From a virus: 44,631 nucleotides of DNA. This document shows positions 31,652 to 38,591 of the stretch, piece by piece. The position numbers and the translations under genes were made by a program. The stretch covers positions 1-44,631 of IMG/VR virus record IMGVR_UViG_3300018469_000285; one strand, 5' to 3'. Below the pieces are notes generated by a model that worked only from the letters and a program-made list of their open reading frames with translations, was not told where the DNA came from and made no database searches. Positions within the stretch are counted from its first letter, which is position 1. Each line of letters starts with the position of its first letter.

Positions 31652-32023
31652 TTAACGATTGCTCCTCGCGATGTCGATCTCCGCGCGAGGGTTCTTCGGG
31701 TCTACTGCTCCGAAGTGGAGGGTGAGGTCCGGCACCACGCTCCAGTTGTCATCCGAGAGAATCTCGGCATCTACCAGCAGATCCATGACGCTTTCCGCGG
31801 CGTTCGAGAGGTCGAAGGTGCGGCGGGTGTCCGGGTAGAAGGTGATGGAGATCTTGGCCTGCGCGAGCGGCGCCGCTGGCCGGTGTCCCCGTAGCCTCAG
31901 CATCATCTCCTCGTGCCACGCTACGTACGCGGCGGACGGGAGGACTCGTGGCCGGCCGGAGGTGCAGAAGATGCGCTTCGAGTTCTTCTTCGACGGCACA
32001 CGGCCAGGGAGGGTGATGGTCAC
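31652..32023 (-). CDS. RusA-like Holliday-junction resolvase, 123 aa
   Basis: Matches the RusA pattern: PGRVPSKKNSKRIF near the start, GRPRVLPSAAYVAWHEEM, then TFDLSNAAESVMDLLVDAE and DDNWSVVPDLTLH with the acidic cluster of the active site, and the C-terminal PRAEIDI. RusA cuts four-way junctions to finish recombination. The GTG start at 32023 overlaps the winged-helix gene as GTGA; the 55 residues upstream in the same frame are a shadow. In the recombination operon. Confidence 0.85.
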   Translation of the reverse strand: MTITLPGRVPSKKNSKRIFCTSGRPRVLPSAAYVAWHEEMMLRLRGHRPAAPLAQAKISITFYPDTRRTFDLSNAAESVMDLLVDAEILSDDNWSVVPDLTLHFGAVDPKNPRAEIDIARSNR

Positions 32024-32319
32024 CCGAAGAGTGAAGTTGGTTTGTGTTCCGGTTCCGAGGCCGGTTCTTCCTTCAGCTTCCAGAGGTGGGCTTTGCGGCC
32101 GGACTTGGTGACGGTGTAGCCCGCCTCGACTACCTCGCCGAGCTCCCTCATCTCTTTTACGCGCGGTGTCACGGTGTTGATCGGCCATTCAAGCGCGCGG
32201 GCGATGGCTTCATTGTCCATCGGGCCGAACTTCTCTAGGACGTAGCGGACTTTCCGCTGTTTCTCGTTCAGGTGGGCGCGGATCGAGTTATACGCGTCGA
32301 GCGTGGTGTCTTGGAGCAT
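32020..32319 (-). CDS. Winged-helix protein, 99 aa
   Basis: The core (about 18-80) has a helix-turn-helix-like layout: KVRYVLEKFGPMDNEAIARALE with a recognition-type helix INTVTPRVKEMRELG and a wing (VVEAGYTVTKSGRKAHLW). Such proteins bind DNA as small regulators or accessory replication factors. The C-terminal tail is disordered. It overlaps RusA by 4 nt. Confidence 0.7.
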   Translation of the reverse strand: MLQDTTLDAYNSIRAHLNEKQRKVRYVLEKFGPMDNEAIARALEWPINTVTPRVKEMRELGEVVEAGYTVTKSGRKAHLWKLKEEPASEPEHKPTSLFG

Positions 32320-32323
32320 GGGT

Positions 32324-32845
32324 TTAGAAGGTAGGCATGTCGTCCGCGTCCTGCTCGGTGAGTTTGACGGAGTTGATTTGGTCGAACGCTGGTGTTTCTA
32401 GGCGTTCCACTCGGTTCAAGAGACCGTCTACAATCTGCGCGAGGTCGAGGAGGTCGACGTTTGCCTTCTGAAGTTCGGCTCCGAGCTTCTCGATTTGCGC
32501 GAGGAGTGGGGATGAAGGACTTGCGGGGGTGCCGATGCCGATAGCTGGACTGGCAGAGCCGATGGTAGTCGAGCGGTAAGGCTTGGCCGGCATGTTGTCG
32601 ATGGAACCTGCGTAGCCGAGGATGTTCTTGTTGACGTACGGCTGTCCGTTGCGATCAAGCTTCTCCGAGGTCGTCTTCTCAACCTTGAAAGTCGCTGTCT
32701 CTCCCGGCTGAAGGGACATGTCGAAGTACGAGTAGAACCCGTCATCCGTCTTCGCTCGGTACAACGTCCAGGTAGAGCCGTCTTTCTTTGGTCCGGTCTT
32801 TACTATTTCAACGCTTTGAATCGTCAGCTTCTTGATGTCTTCCAT
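32324..32845 (-). CDS. SSB-like OB-fold protein with acidic tail, 173 aa
   Basis: The N-terminal 70-80 residues resemble an OB-fold (IQSVEIVKTGPKKDGSTW, YRAKTDDGFYSYFD, TATFKVEKTTSEK). A Ser/Pro linker and a coiled-coil segment follow (LLAQIEKLGAELQKANVDLL), and the chain ends DADDMPTF, which resembles the acidic C-terminal tail (DDxPF) by which bacterial SSB recruits partners. Likely a phage single-strand binding protein, based on this tail and its recombination neighbours; the fold itself is inferred. Confidence 0.65.
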   Translation of the reverse strand: MEDIKKLTIQSVEIVKTGPKKDGSTWTLYRAKTDDGFYSYFDMSLQPGETATFKVEKTTSEKLDRNGQPYVNKNILGYAGSIDNMPAKPYRSTTIGSASPAIGIGTPASPSSPLLAQIEKLGAELQKANVDLLDLAQIVDGLLNRVERLETPAFDQINSVKLTEQDADDMPTF

Positions 32846-32863
32846 GTGATGTGTTGATTGGGG

Positions 32864-33094
32864 TTATTCGGTTGGTGCGGGCTCCTGTTCTCCGAGGTGT
32901 TCGTACTCCGGGGCGATGCGGTCTTCTTCGCCCTGGGGCTCCTTCAGCATCTCGACGAGCGCTTGGGTGGCTCGTGCGCCGCGCTCCCTCGCGTCGTCCA
33001 AATGTTCTATGTGGTAGGCCATGTCCGCCTGCGCTTGCTCGCACTGCTTGATGAGGTACTGCCTGTCCTCGTACCACTTAAGAGGTTCGTTCAT
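32864..33094 (-). CDS. Hypothetical helical protein, 76 aa
   Basis: MNEPLKWYEDRQYLIKQCEQ and an amphipathic helix (ADMAYHIEHLDDARERG), ending acidic (QGEEDRIAPEYEHLG). Overlaps the next gene by 4 nt. No motif. Confidence 0.6.
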   Translation of the reverse strand: MNEPLKWYEDRQYLIKQCEQAQADMAYHIEHLDDARERGARATQALVEMLKEPQGEEDRIAPEYEHLGEQEPAPTE

Positions 33095-33339
33095 AGGTCG
33101 GTGTGGTTGGGGTCTGTGGCTGGCGGTTCGGCCTTTGGTAAGAAAGCGGCGATGTCTTTCAGGACTTGCTTGCGGCAGAAGTCGTAAAGAGCCTGGGAGG
33201 TCTTGTCAGCGTCTTCCGGCTTGCACTCCTTCTTCGCTGAGCAGAAGAAGTCGGCGGATTCGTAATTGCCGAGGTTCTTCTTAAAAGAGAAGGACCGGGC
33301 AATCTCCATCGTTCCTTCGTCTCTGATGTTGAGTTGCAT
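33091..33339 (-). CDS. Hypothetical protein, 82 aa
   Basis: Starts MQLNIRDEGTMEIARSFSFK; the remainder carries NLGNYESADFFCSAKKEC and ALYDFCRKQVLKDI, a compact segment with three cysteines. I recall related short proteins next to recombination genes in phages, but no function. Start at 33339 chosen because the upstream in-frame part is low-complexity. Confidence 0.6.
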   Translation of the reverse strand: MQLNIRDEGTMEIARSFSFKKNLGNYESADFFCSAKKECKPEDADKTSQALYDFCRKQVLKDIAAFLPKAEPPATDPNHTDL

Positions 33340-33343
33340 GTTC

Positions 33344-33820
33344 TTAGAAAGCGAATGGTTTCTGTTCCTCCTTTTCGAGAGAAGGGTCTTTGGCGGGGTC
33401 GTAGAGTTGGTTGTCGGGATCCAGTAAGTCTGGGTTCTCGTGAATGTTGCCGATGACTTCGATTGGTGCGCCGGAGAAGTGGGCATCGGCGAGCGGTATG
33501 CCGTCGTAGCCTACGCCGGGACTGACGAGCCAGGAGCCGTGTCCCCAGAAGACGGGGCAGTTAAAGAAGTCGTGAGCGACATCTGACACGTTGTTGTATA
33601 CGGTCATGGCCTTAACGATGTCCCCCCCGTAAATCTCCTTGCCGTTCTTATCGAGGAGGCCGGTGAATTGACCTACCGTAGACGCGTCAACTGGAACCTC
33701 CCACTTATTAGTTTCATCGAATATGTAGACTTGCCCGTCCTTCACAAGATAGGAACCGTAGACCCAACGATGGTCCATTGTGAGTGCGCGTGCCCGGAAC
33801 TTGATTGGTCTTTGTTGCAT
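33344..33820 (-). CDS. YopX family protein, 158 aa
   Basis: Recognised by the YopX order: N-terminal RPIKFRARAL..WVYGSYLV, then TVGQFTGLLDKNGKEIYGGDIV in the middle and VIGNIHENPDLL at the end. YopX proteins are common on phages; function not settled. Start at 33820 follows an A/C-rich leader (ACATCACCAAC), no Shine-Dalgarno. Length normal. Confidence 0.85.
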   Translation of the reverse strand: MQQRPIKFRARALTMDHRWVYGSYLVKDGQVYIFDETNKWEVPVDASTVGQFTGLLDKNGKEIYGGDIVKAMTVYNNVSDVAHDFFNCPVFWGHGSWLVSPGVGYDGIPLADAHFSGAPIEVIGNIHENPDLLDPDNQLYDPAKDPSLEKEEQKPFAF

Positions 33821-33909
33821 GTTGGTGATGTGAACTCGTCGGCGGGCAGACACCTTCTCAGATAGAACTGCCTGCCGATGAGTGAGAACGTGTTTTTGCG
33901 ACTGGTGGG

Positions 33910-34059
33910 TTAGTGTAGGACTACTGGATTCGCGAGGATGAACGCGACGACTGCGATACCGGCGAGTAGAACGACGATTCCGGCAGTGATGAGTGCGCGG
34001 TTCAATCGGCGCTCACGGTCGGCGCGGTACTGTCCGGCGTCGTCTAGTGGGTTGAACAT
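33910..34059 (-). CDS. Small membrane protein, 49 aa
   Basis: Basic N-terminus (RADRERRLNRA) followed by one transmembrane helix (LITAGIVVLLAGIAVVAFIL). First gene of the minus-strand operon that runs to 30763, just downstream of a promoter candidate. Confidence 0.65.
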   Translation of the reverse strand: MFNPLDDAGQYRADRERRLNRALITAGIVVLLAGIAVVAFILANPVVLH

Positions 34060-34101
34060 CTAGGGGGCGGTGGGGTGAGTGTTGCGACCTTTGATATATT
34101 C

Positions 34102-34129
34102 ACTTTACTCCGTCCTGTACACAAGTCAA
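34102..34129 (-). promoter_or_regulatory. Promoter candidate of the recombination operon
   Basis: On the minus strand TTGACT (34124-34129), a 16-base spacer, and TAAAGT (34102-34107), 43 bases upstream of the start at 34059. A DnaA-box-like TTATCCACA (34140-34148) lies just upstream, which could couple this promoter to replication. Confidence 0.5.
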
Positions 34130-34139
34130 ATGCAGTGGC

Positions 34140-34148
34140 TGTGGATAA
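34140..34148. other. DnaA-box-like nonamer
   Basis: TGTGGATAA, which is TTATCCACA on the other strand and fits the consensus TTATNCACA. It lies inside the control region between two minus-strand genes. Related motifs with one or two changes appear elsewhere in the window. Confidence 0.5.
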
Positions 34149-34150
34149 GT

Positions 34151-34321
34151 CTAGGCGGCGGCTTTCGCCTTCAGCTCGCGGTCTCTGGCTCGGTACTCGC
34201 GCTGTTTGAGCTTCCTGTACTCGCGCAGGTGCTGGAGGTTCCGGCGGCGGTAGCGGCGGAAGTAAGCGCGCTTCTGTTCGACGGTCGCGTTCTTCGCGAG
34301 AGACGGTTTTACTGTGTCCAT
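34151..34321 (-). CDS. Small basic protein, 56 aa
   Basis: MDTVKPSLAKNATVEQKRAY then an Arg/Tyr-rich helix (FRRYRRRNLQHLREYRKLKQ). Highly basic, probably an amphipathic helix that binds DNA or RNA. Divergent from the CHC2 gene. Start ATG at 34321; its own operator or promoter is unclear. Confidence 0.6.
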   Translation of the reverse strand: MDTVKPSLAKNATVEQKRAYFRRYRRRNLQHLREYRKLKQREYRARDRELKAKAAA

Positions 34322-34418
34322 TCTCTAACCCTACCTTATGTACTTGCGGCGTCAATCCCCAGACCTTGCCTTGCCCTTTCCCGTCCTTGTTCTACGGTTA
34401 AGTGGAAAGGAGGCTCGG

Positions 34419-34973
34419 ATGAGCAAGTACAAAGTGGACTTCGCGGCACTCAAAGCGCGAGTCGGGCTTGAGGCGATCTGTCATCACTACGGCATCGTCC
34501 TCAAGCGGAGCAAGGACAGCTCGTGGGTGTCCGGGGATTGTCCCCTGCCACAGCACACGGCTGAAACCAAGGGCTCTTTGAAAATCAATCTGGAGAACGA
34601 GAAGTGGCACTGCAAGTCAGCGTCTTGCGTGGAGGCCAGAGATGGAAAGCCGGGCGGGGATCTCATCAACTTCGTTGCGTGGAAAGAGAACGTCAACTAT
34701 CGCAAAGCCGGTGAACTCATCGCGGAGTGGTTTCCCGAGACTCCTTGGCAAGTGGCTCCGGTCGAAGTGGTCGAAGCGCCTCCCGCAGTAATGCGGCCGG
34801 AGGTCGTCGAGGTCAAGGCCGAGCGGTACATGGAGGAGCTGGACAGGTTCCTCCGCGAGCTCCTCACCGTCCCCGAAAACATGACCGTTGCCGACTGGAA
34901 GGAGAAGGTCATTAAAGCCCTGAAGAGAAGAGTGCTCGAATCGTTCCGAGCCGGAAAGGAAGCGACGGCGTGA
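34419..34973 (+). CDS. CHC2 zinc-finger (primase-like) protein, 184 aa
   Basis: Has the DnaG-type zinc-binding layout: residues Cys41 and His46 in GDCPLPQH, then Cys65 and Cys70 in WHCKSASC, followed by KPGGDLINFVAWKE, where DnaG has GGDVI-F-V. It lacks the catalytic TOPRIM domain, so it is a zinc module alone, maybe a DNA-binding accessory to a primase. The C-terminal helix (ERYMEELDRFLRELL) could interact with other replication proteins. The start is strongly supported by AAAGGAGG just upstream. It is divergent to the HerA operon. Confidence 0.8.
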   Translation: MSKYKVDFAALKARVGLEAICHHYGIVLKRSKDSSWVSGDCPLPQHTAETKGSLKINLENEKWHCKSASCVEARDGKPGGDLINFVAWKENVNYRKAGELIAEWFPETPWQVAPVEVVEAPPAVMRPEVVEVKAERYMEELDRFLRELLTVPENMTVADWKEKVIKALKRRVLESFRAGKEATA

Positions 34974-34992
34974 TACGCCTCCAAAAAGAATC

Positions 34993-35018
34993 AGCCCTCA
35001 CAGAACATCGTGAGGGCT
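34993..35018. terminator. Bidirectional terminator between convergent genes
   Basis: AGCCCTCAC (34993-35001) with GTGAGGGCT (35010-35018), a 9-bp stem and 8-nt loop. On the plus strand TTTCGATTT follows; on the minus strand GATTCTTTTT follows. It separates the CHC2 gene from the convergent gene at 35039. Confidence 0.75.
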
Positions 35019-35038
35019 TTCGATTTGGGAGGGAGGGG

Positions 35039-35344
35039 TTACTTCTTGTCGGGCTTGGGAGGCGTAGCGGGCGCCTTGGCTTCGGGCTTCGGCGGGGCAT
35101 CGGCCGGCGGCTTGGGGTCGTTCTTGTGACGCCGGGCGTCGTGTCCCGTCTCGCCGCAGACCGGGCACTTCTTGTTCGGGTCAACCTGCCGCACGAGGGG
35201 TGCTTTCTTCGTGCTGTCATGGCCGAGAACCTTCAATTGCTCGTCGATCGTCTGCCGCTGTTTGAGCAGGTCTTGAATCGCTACCTGCTTCGCTTCCTCA
35301 TACTGCTTCTCAAGGTCGAGTACCTTCTGAACATTAGCGTTCAT
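35039..35344 (-). CDS. Coiled-coil protein with CCHH-like knuckle, 101 aa
   Basis: An N-terminal coiled coil (VQKVLDLEKQYEEAKQVAI) is followed by a knuckle, KCPVCGETGHDARRHK, and a Pro/Ala/Lys tail. The C-X2-C ... H-X3-H pattern resembles a zinc knuckle, suggesting a nucleic-acid link. GGAGGGACAG precedes the ATG. Confidence 0.65.
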   Translation of the reverse strand: MNANVQKVLDLEKQYEEAKQVAIQDLLKQRQTIDEQLKVLGHDSTKKAPLVRQVDPNKKCPVCGETGHDARRHKNDPKPPADAPPKPEAKAPATPPKPDKK

Positions 35345-35429
35345 GTGGTCTGTCCCTCCTTCGGGATTAACCCTAAAGGACGTGCAGAATCTGGCAATAG
35401 GTTGGGGTGTGTGTAGCGGTTCTGGCGGA

Positions 35430-36701
35430 TTAGGTCAGAATCTTGTTGATGTGATCCGAGACTTTCTTCCTTGAATGGAGGTAGTTGGTCCGGGTGCGGT
35501 TCTGGATAGATTCAAGTCTTGCCCGCTTCCCCTTGGAGAGAGGAACAGGAGGTCTAAACGACTTCATGAGGTGCGGATCAGATGTCGTCCCGTCGTCGTT
35601 CGTGGTTGTGACGTACCACGTGTGCGCGTCCATGCGAACAAGGGTCTTGGGTTCCTGAATCGGGAGCGCGTTCGCCAGGAGTTCCGCGTCCTCGGGGCCT
35701 ACCCTACCAACTCCGAGCGTGCCGATGTTGCCGAGAATCGCTTTGGTGAGGTCTTCGAAGTCCCGCCCGCCCGTTGTCTGGTCGAGGATAGTCAGATGCA
35801 CTCCGTACTTCCTGAGCGACCGGAACATCTCCTCGAAGGTCACTTCACCCGGCCGGACTATCGAGTGAAACTCGTCCATGTACAGGTAGAAGTCTTCGCG
35901 CTCTTCCTTCGCGATCGCCTCGCGCTCCAGCGCCTCAGAAAGAATCTCGGACATAACAAGCGAAGCGATGGCAGAGACGAGCTTCGAATCCATCCGCCCC
36001 GCGGAGAGACGCAGGAGGAAGATCGGCTTCGCGTTCATGATCGCGCCCATGCTCGCGCCCTGGTAGCTCCCGACCATTTCGCGGAGGAAGGGCTTCGAAA
36101 GGAAGTCGATCTTGTTCGTGATCGGAGCTGCGGCGGTGTTCCGCTGGCTGGCGTTCCAGTCCTCGTCGAACTGTTGGAAGAACAGATCGACGTTAGCCGC
36201 GTCGATGTAGGGACGCAGGGATTCGCGGTACGGCTTCGAGGTGAAGGCTTTGAGGAGATGCGCCAGCGTCGGGGCTTGTTCTTTACACAGGACCGCATAG
36301 CCGACGTTGAACGCGTTACGGTCTGACGCGCCGCCCCAGCCGTTCGGGAAAAGAGCGGAGAGAATCGAGACGACTTGCCCGAGCTTCTTCACTCTTCCCT
36401 CGAAGGTCTGAGCCCGGAGCAACGGAAGTCGAAACACCCACTCGATGTCCGATGGGTCGATGAGGATTACGTCATCCGTCCTGTTCGAAGGGATGTGCTT
36501 CAGGATGTCGTCTACCAGCTCGCCGTGCGGGTCGATGACTCCTACTCCGTCGCCGTTCTTGATGTGGTGGGTGACTTGACTTAGCGCCAGCGAGGATTTC
36601 CCGGAACCAGTCTTCCCGTAGAACGCCGCGTGACCGTTTGCCGGCATGGTGATGACGGGAGGGCCGAAGTACTTGAGTTGTTTGCCGAGGGGGATTCGCA
36701 T
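35430..36701 (-). CDS. HerA/TraD-type DNA-pumping ATPase (coupling-protein-like), ~423 aa
   Basis: Walker A GKTGSGKSS near residues 29-37 (counting from MRIPLGK), then GVGVIDPHGELVDDILKH, and Walker B FYLYMDEFHSI with Asp-Glu. This is the HerA/FtsK fold of conjugative coupling proteins (TraD/TraG/VirD4) and DNA pumps; the sequence GVIDPHGEL ... is shared with the second ATPase at 38592. No membrane segment is visible, so it is not anchored by itself. I start it at the second ATG because GGGGAG precedes it. May pump or unwind DNA during replication, partition or transfer. Confidence 0.8.
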   Translation of the reverse strand: MRIPLGKQLKYFGPPVITMPANGHAAFYGKTGSGKSSLALSQVTHHIKNGDGVGVIDPHGELVDDILKHIPSNRTDDVILIDPSDIEWVFRLPLLRAQTFEGRVKKLGQVVSILSALFPNGWGGASDRNAFNVGYAVLCKEQAPTLAHLLKAFTSKPYRESLRPYIDAANVDLFFQQFDEDWNASQRNTAAAPITNKIDFLSKPFLREMVGSYQGASMGAIMNAKPIFLLRLSAGRMDSKLVSAIASLVMSEILSEALEREAIAKEEREDFYLYMDEFHSIVRPGEVTFEEMFRSLRKYGVHLTILDQTTGGRDFEDLTKAILGNIGTLGVGRVGPEDAELLANALPIQEPKTLVRMDAHTWYVTTTNDDGTTSDPHLMKSFRPPVPLSKGKRARLESIQNRTRTNYLHSRKKVSDHINKILT

Positions 36702-36807
36702 CAGATGGCTCCCCGCCCCTCTCATACACCAGACGGGCTACGTCTGAAACGATGAGAGGGATAGGCGGAGCACCGACCGTAGCCGGATTTAGGTATGGAC
36801 TTTCAGT

Positions 36808-36966
36808 TTAGCAGTTGGTGGAGTTGGTGTCGGGGTCACGCCTGTGCAGAGCGGCGAACCGAGCCTCCCAATCAAAAACGTGGTCGCACTTGTGACACCC
36901 GATAGTGCCACGGAACGATGAGTAGCGATGTCCACCAGTAATCCAACAAAGGAGGCGCGAGAACAT
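36808..36966 (-). CDS. Small zinc-binding protein (DUF1660-like?), 52 aa
   Basis: MFSRLLCWITGGHRYSSFRG followed by a pair GCHKCDHVFDW. Early Cys plus His and a later C-X2-C resemble the small prophage zinc proteins of the DUF1660 kind, a tentative match. Its start overlaps the stop of the replication-relaxation gene (TGATG type), which supports it. Confidence 0.55.
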   Translation of the reverse strand: MFSRLLCWITGGHRYSSFRGTIGCHKCDHVFDWEARFAALHRRDPDTNSTNC

Positions 36967-37805
36967 CAGAGGTCGAGTAGCGAGTACGACCTTTCGGGGT
37001 AGTCAGCCGGAGTGTGAAAGACCTTTCCCATCGGGTCGGCTAGAAACTCCTTGTCAGTCGCGATCCAGACGCGGCGGAAGGCAAGGTTCATCTCGACGAG
37101 CTTCTTCAGAAGGTTCTTCTTCCGAGCCTGGGGTTTCCGGTCGTTGTCCTTCACGATGAAGATGACGCGGAAGTCGTCGAAGAGCTTCCAGTCTTCGCGA
37201 ACCTTCCTCTTCAGCTTGCCCATGCGGTAGTCGTCGTACTTCTTCACCTTCTTCACGAGCCCGGAAACTCCGGGGTCGGTGTAGTGATTCATCCTGGTGC
37301 GCTCGTACTCGAGGAAAAAGAAGTGGCCGGTCTTGCCATCGCGCGAGATGCCGAACATTGCGTCTGGGTTCACGGTGCGCTTCATGTGGCGCTGCTCCCA
37401 GATGACTTTGCCGGGAAACTTGTCGAGGGCCTGATGTAGCGCAGTTAGATTCTGGTCGTGGTTCGCGGAGGTCGGGGTCTTCTCGCCGAGGAACTTGCCT
37501 TTGGTGGCGAAATTTGCCCCGTGCTTTGAAAGCCGATAGGAATACTCCGCGGCGGGAGCCCGGCGGATGACCGATTCATCCGGCATGATCGGAGTGCGGA
37601 GCAGGTAGCCAGCCTCGAACATTAGAAGGAGGCGGTTGCGGACAGCACGCTCAGAAAGGTTGCCGCCGTCCGCTCTGGTGCGGGTGGCGCCGAGGAGTTC
37701 GTACACCTGCTTCGAGGTGAGGTACTGGTGCTTCTCGAACAGGTCGAGCAGAGCAACCCGTTCGGGGGTGAGGTAGCGGGGATGGTTCGAGCCGATGCTT
37801 CTCAT
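36966..37805 (-). CDS. Replication-relaxation (Replic_Relax) family protein, 279 aa
   Basis: Recognised by its N-terminal winged helix (YLTPERVALLDLFEKHQYLT at 11-30) and the C-terminal nuclease-like motifs: His116 (NHDQNL), Pro147-Asp148 (NPDAMFG), Glu166-x-Glu168 (FLEYERTR) and Lys/Tyr at 185-190 (KVKKYDDY). This set resembles a PD-(D/E)XK-type fold. Family members are annotated on plasmids and integrative elements as putative relaxation or replication proteins. Next to two HerA-type ATPases, it would be the site-recognition partner. Size is usual. Confidence 0.75.
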   Translation of the reverse strand: MRSIGSNHPRYLTPERVALLDLFEKHQYLTSKQVYELLGATRTRADGGNLSERAVRNRLLLMFEAGYLLRTPIMPDESVIRRAPAAEYSYRLSKHGANFATKGKFLGEKTPTSANHDQNLTALHQALDKFPGKVIWEQRHMKRTVNPDAMFGISRDGKTGHFFFLEYERTRMNHYTDPGVSGLVKKVKKYDDYRMGKLKRKVREDWKLFDDFRVIFIVKDNDRKPQARKKNLLKKLVEMNLAFRRVWIATDKEFLADPMGKVFHTPADYPERSYSLLDL

Positions 37806-37898
37806 GGGGAGGGAGTGTGAGGTGGGGGTGAATGAGGGAGAGAGGACTGCGGGGGGTGTAGCGGAAGTGTGAGCCGAGGTGTAACGAAAAGCGGGATG

Positions 37899-38312
37899 CT
37901 AAGAGGCTTCGGCCCGGTTCGTTGTTTCGGGGGAGGGTGTTTTTAAAAGGTCGTTTTCGAGGAGGTAGATGAGCATTTTGGCGCGGGCGTCGGCTTCGCT
38001 CTCCTCGCCAATGAGGTCAAACTTGTTGTGAATCGTGGACTGGCAATACCAACCAATATCCTCATCACTGTATCCAGAGGACAATCCGCTTTGCTTCAAC
38101 ATCTCCCCTAGCTCGGCTACGGTGAAGGCGGAGATTCTGTCTTTGATATGCCAACCGCCCTGGTAGTCAGATTTCTCAACAACGTGTTGATAATCGTCAT
38201 AGGAGTTGCTGAAGTTCTCATTGAGCCAACAGAGGTAACTCTCTTGCTTCACTCCCAGCTCTTTCAGTTTCTTCGCAAGCTCTAGGCTTACGACTTGTTG
38301 TTCTAGTTTCAT
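37899..38312 (-). CDS. Hypothetical phage protein, 137 aa
   Basis: Starts MKLEQQVVSLELAKKLKELG and has KDRISAFTVAELGEML and ADARAKMLIYLLENDLL. I recall similar proteins in phages and prophages of many hosts, without function. Helical; no metal or catalytic motif. The ATG is preceded by AATTGACCTACCTCAC without a Shine-Dalgarno. Confidence 0.7.
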   Translation of the reverse strand: MKLEQQVVSLELAKKLKELGVKQESYLCWLNENFSNSYDDYQHVVEKSDYQGGWHIKDRISAFTVAELGEMLKQSGLSSGYSDEDIGWYCQSTIHNKFDLIGEESEADARAKMLIYLLENDLLKTPSPETTNRAEAS

Positions 38313-38322
38313 GTGAGGTAGG

Positions 38323-38502
38323 TCAATTGGTTTGCTCTGGCTGGAGGTACTTCGCGACTATCGCGCGAAGAGCAGTGTTTACGGTGTCGTGGTCGCGCTC
38401 GCAGTAGTGGCTGGTGGCCGGTTCGTCGAGCATCTCAACGATCTCTCTTGCTACCTGACGCTGGGCTTCGGCAACGGCGGTCTTGACGTCGATCTCGGAC
38501 AT
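38323..38502 (-). CDS. Small hypothetical protein, 59 aa (paralogue of 30763 gene)
   Basis: MSEIDVKTAVAEAQRQVARE then IVEMLDEPATSHYC and LRAIVAKYLQPE. Shares this pattern with the 125-aa gene at 30763-31140, including the EAQxQxAREI core and the KYL end. It starts just downstream of a promoter with an operator palindrome and could be the first gene of that operon. Confidence 0.6.
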   Translation of the reverse strand: MSEIDVKTAVAEAQRQVAREIVEMLDEPATSHYCERDHDTVNTALRAIVAKYLQPEQTN

Positions 38503-38546
38503 GTAGGTGTTAGATAGATTAATGTAGCTGGACGGGCTACATACTC

Positions 38547-38574
38547 ATACTACTACCACAGTGGTAGCCGTCAA
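38547..38574 (-). promoter_or_regulatory. Promoter with operator palindrome between -35 and -10
   Basis: On the minus strand: TTGACG (38569-38574), 16-base spacer, TAGTAT (38547-38552). The spacer contains the perfect palindrome CTACCAC-A-GTGGTAG (38553-38567), placed between the two polymerase contacts, which is how phage repressors often work. The half-site CTACCAC recurs at 40637-40643. Candidate control of the gene at 38323 and the genes after it. Confidence 0.6.
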
Positions 38575-38591
38575 GGGCAGGGGTTGATAAG

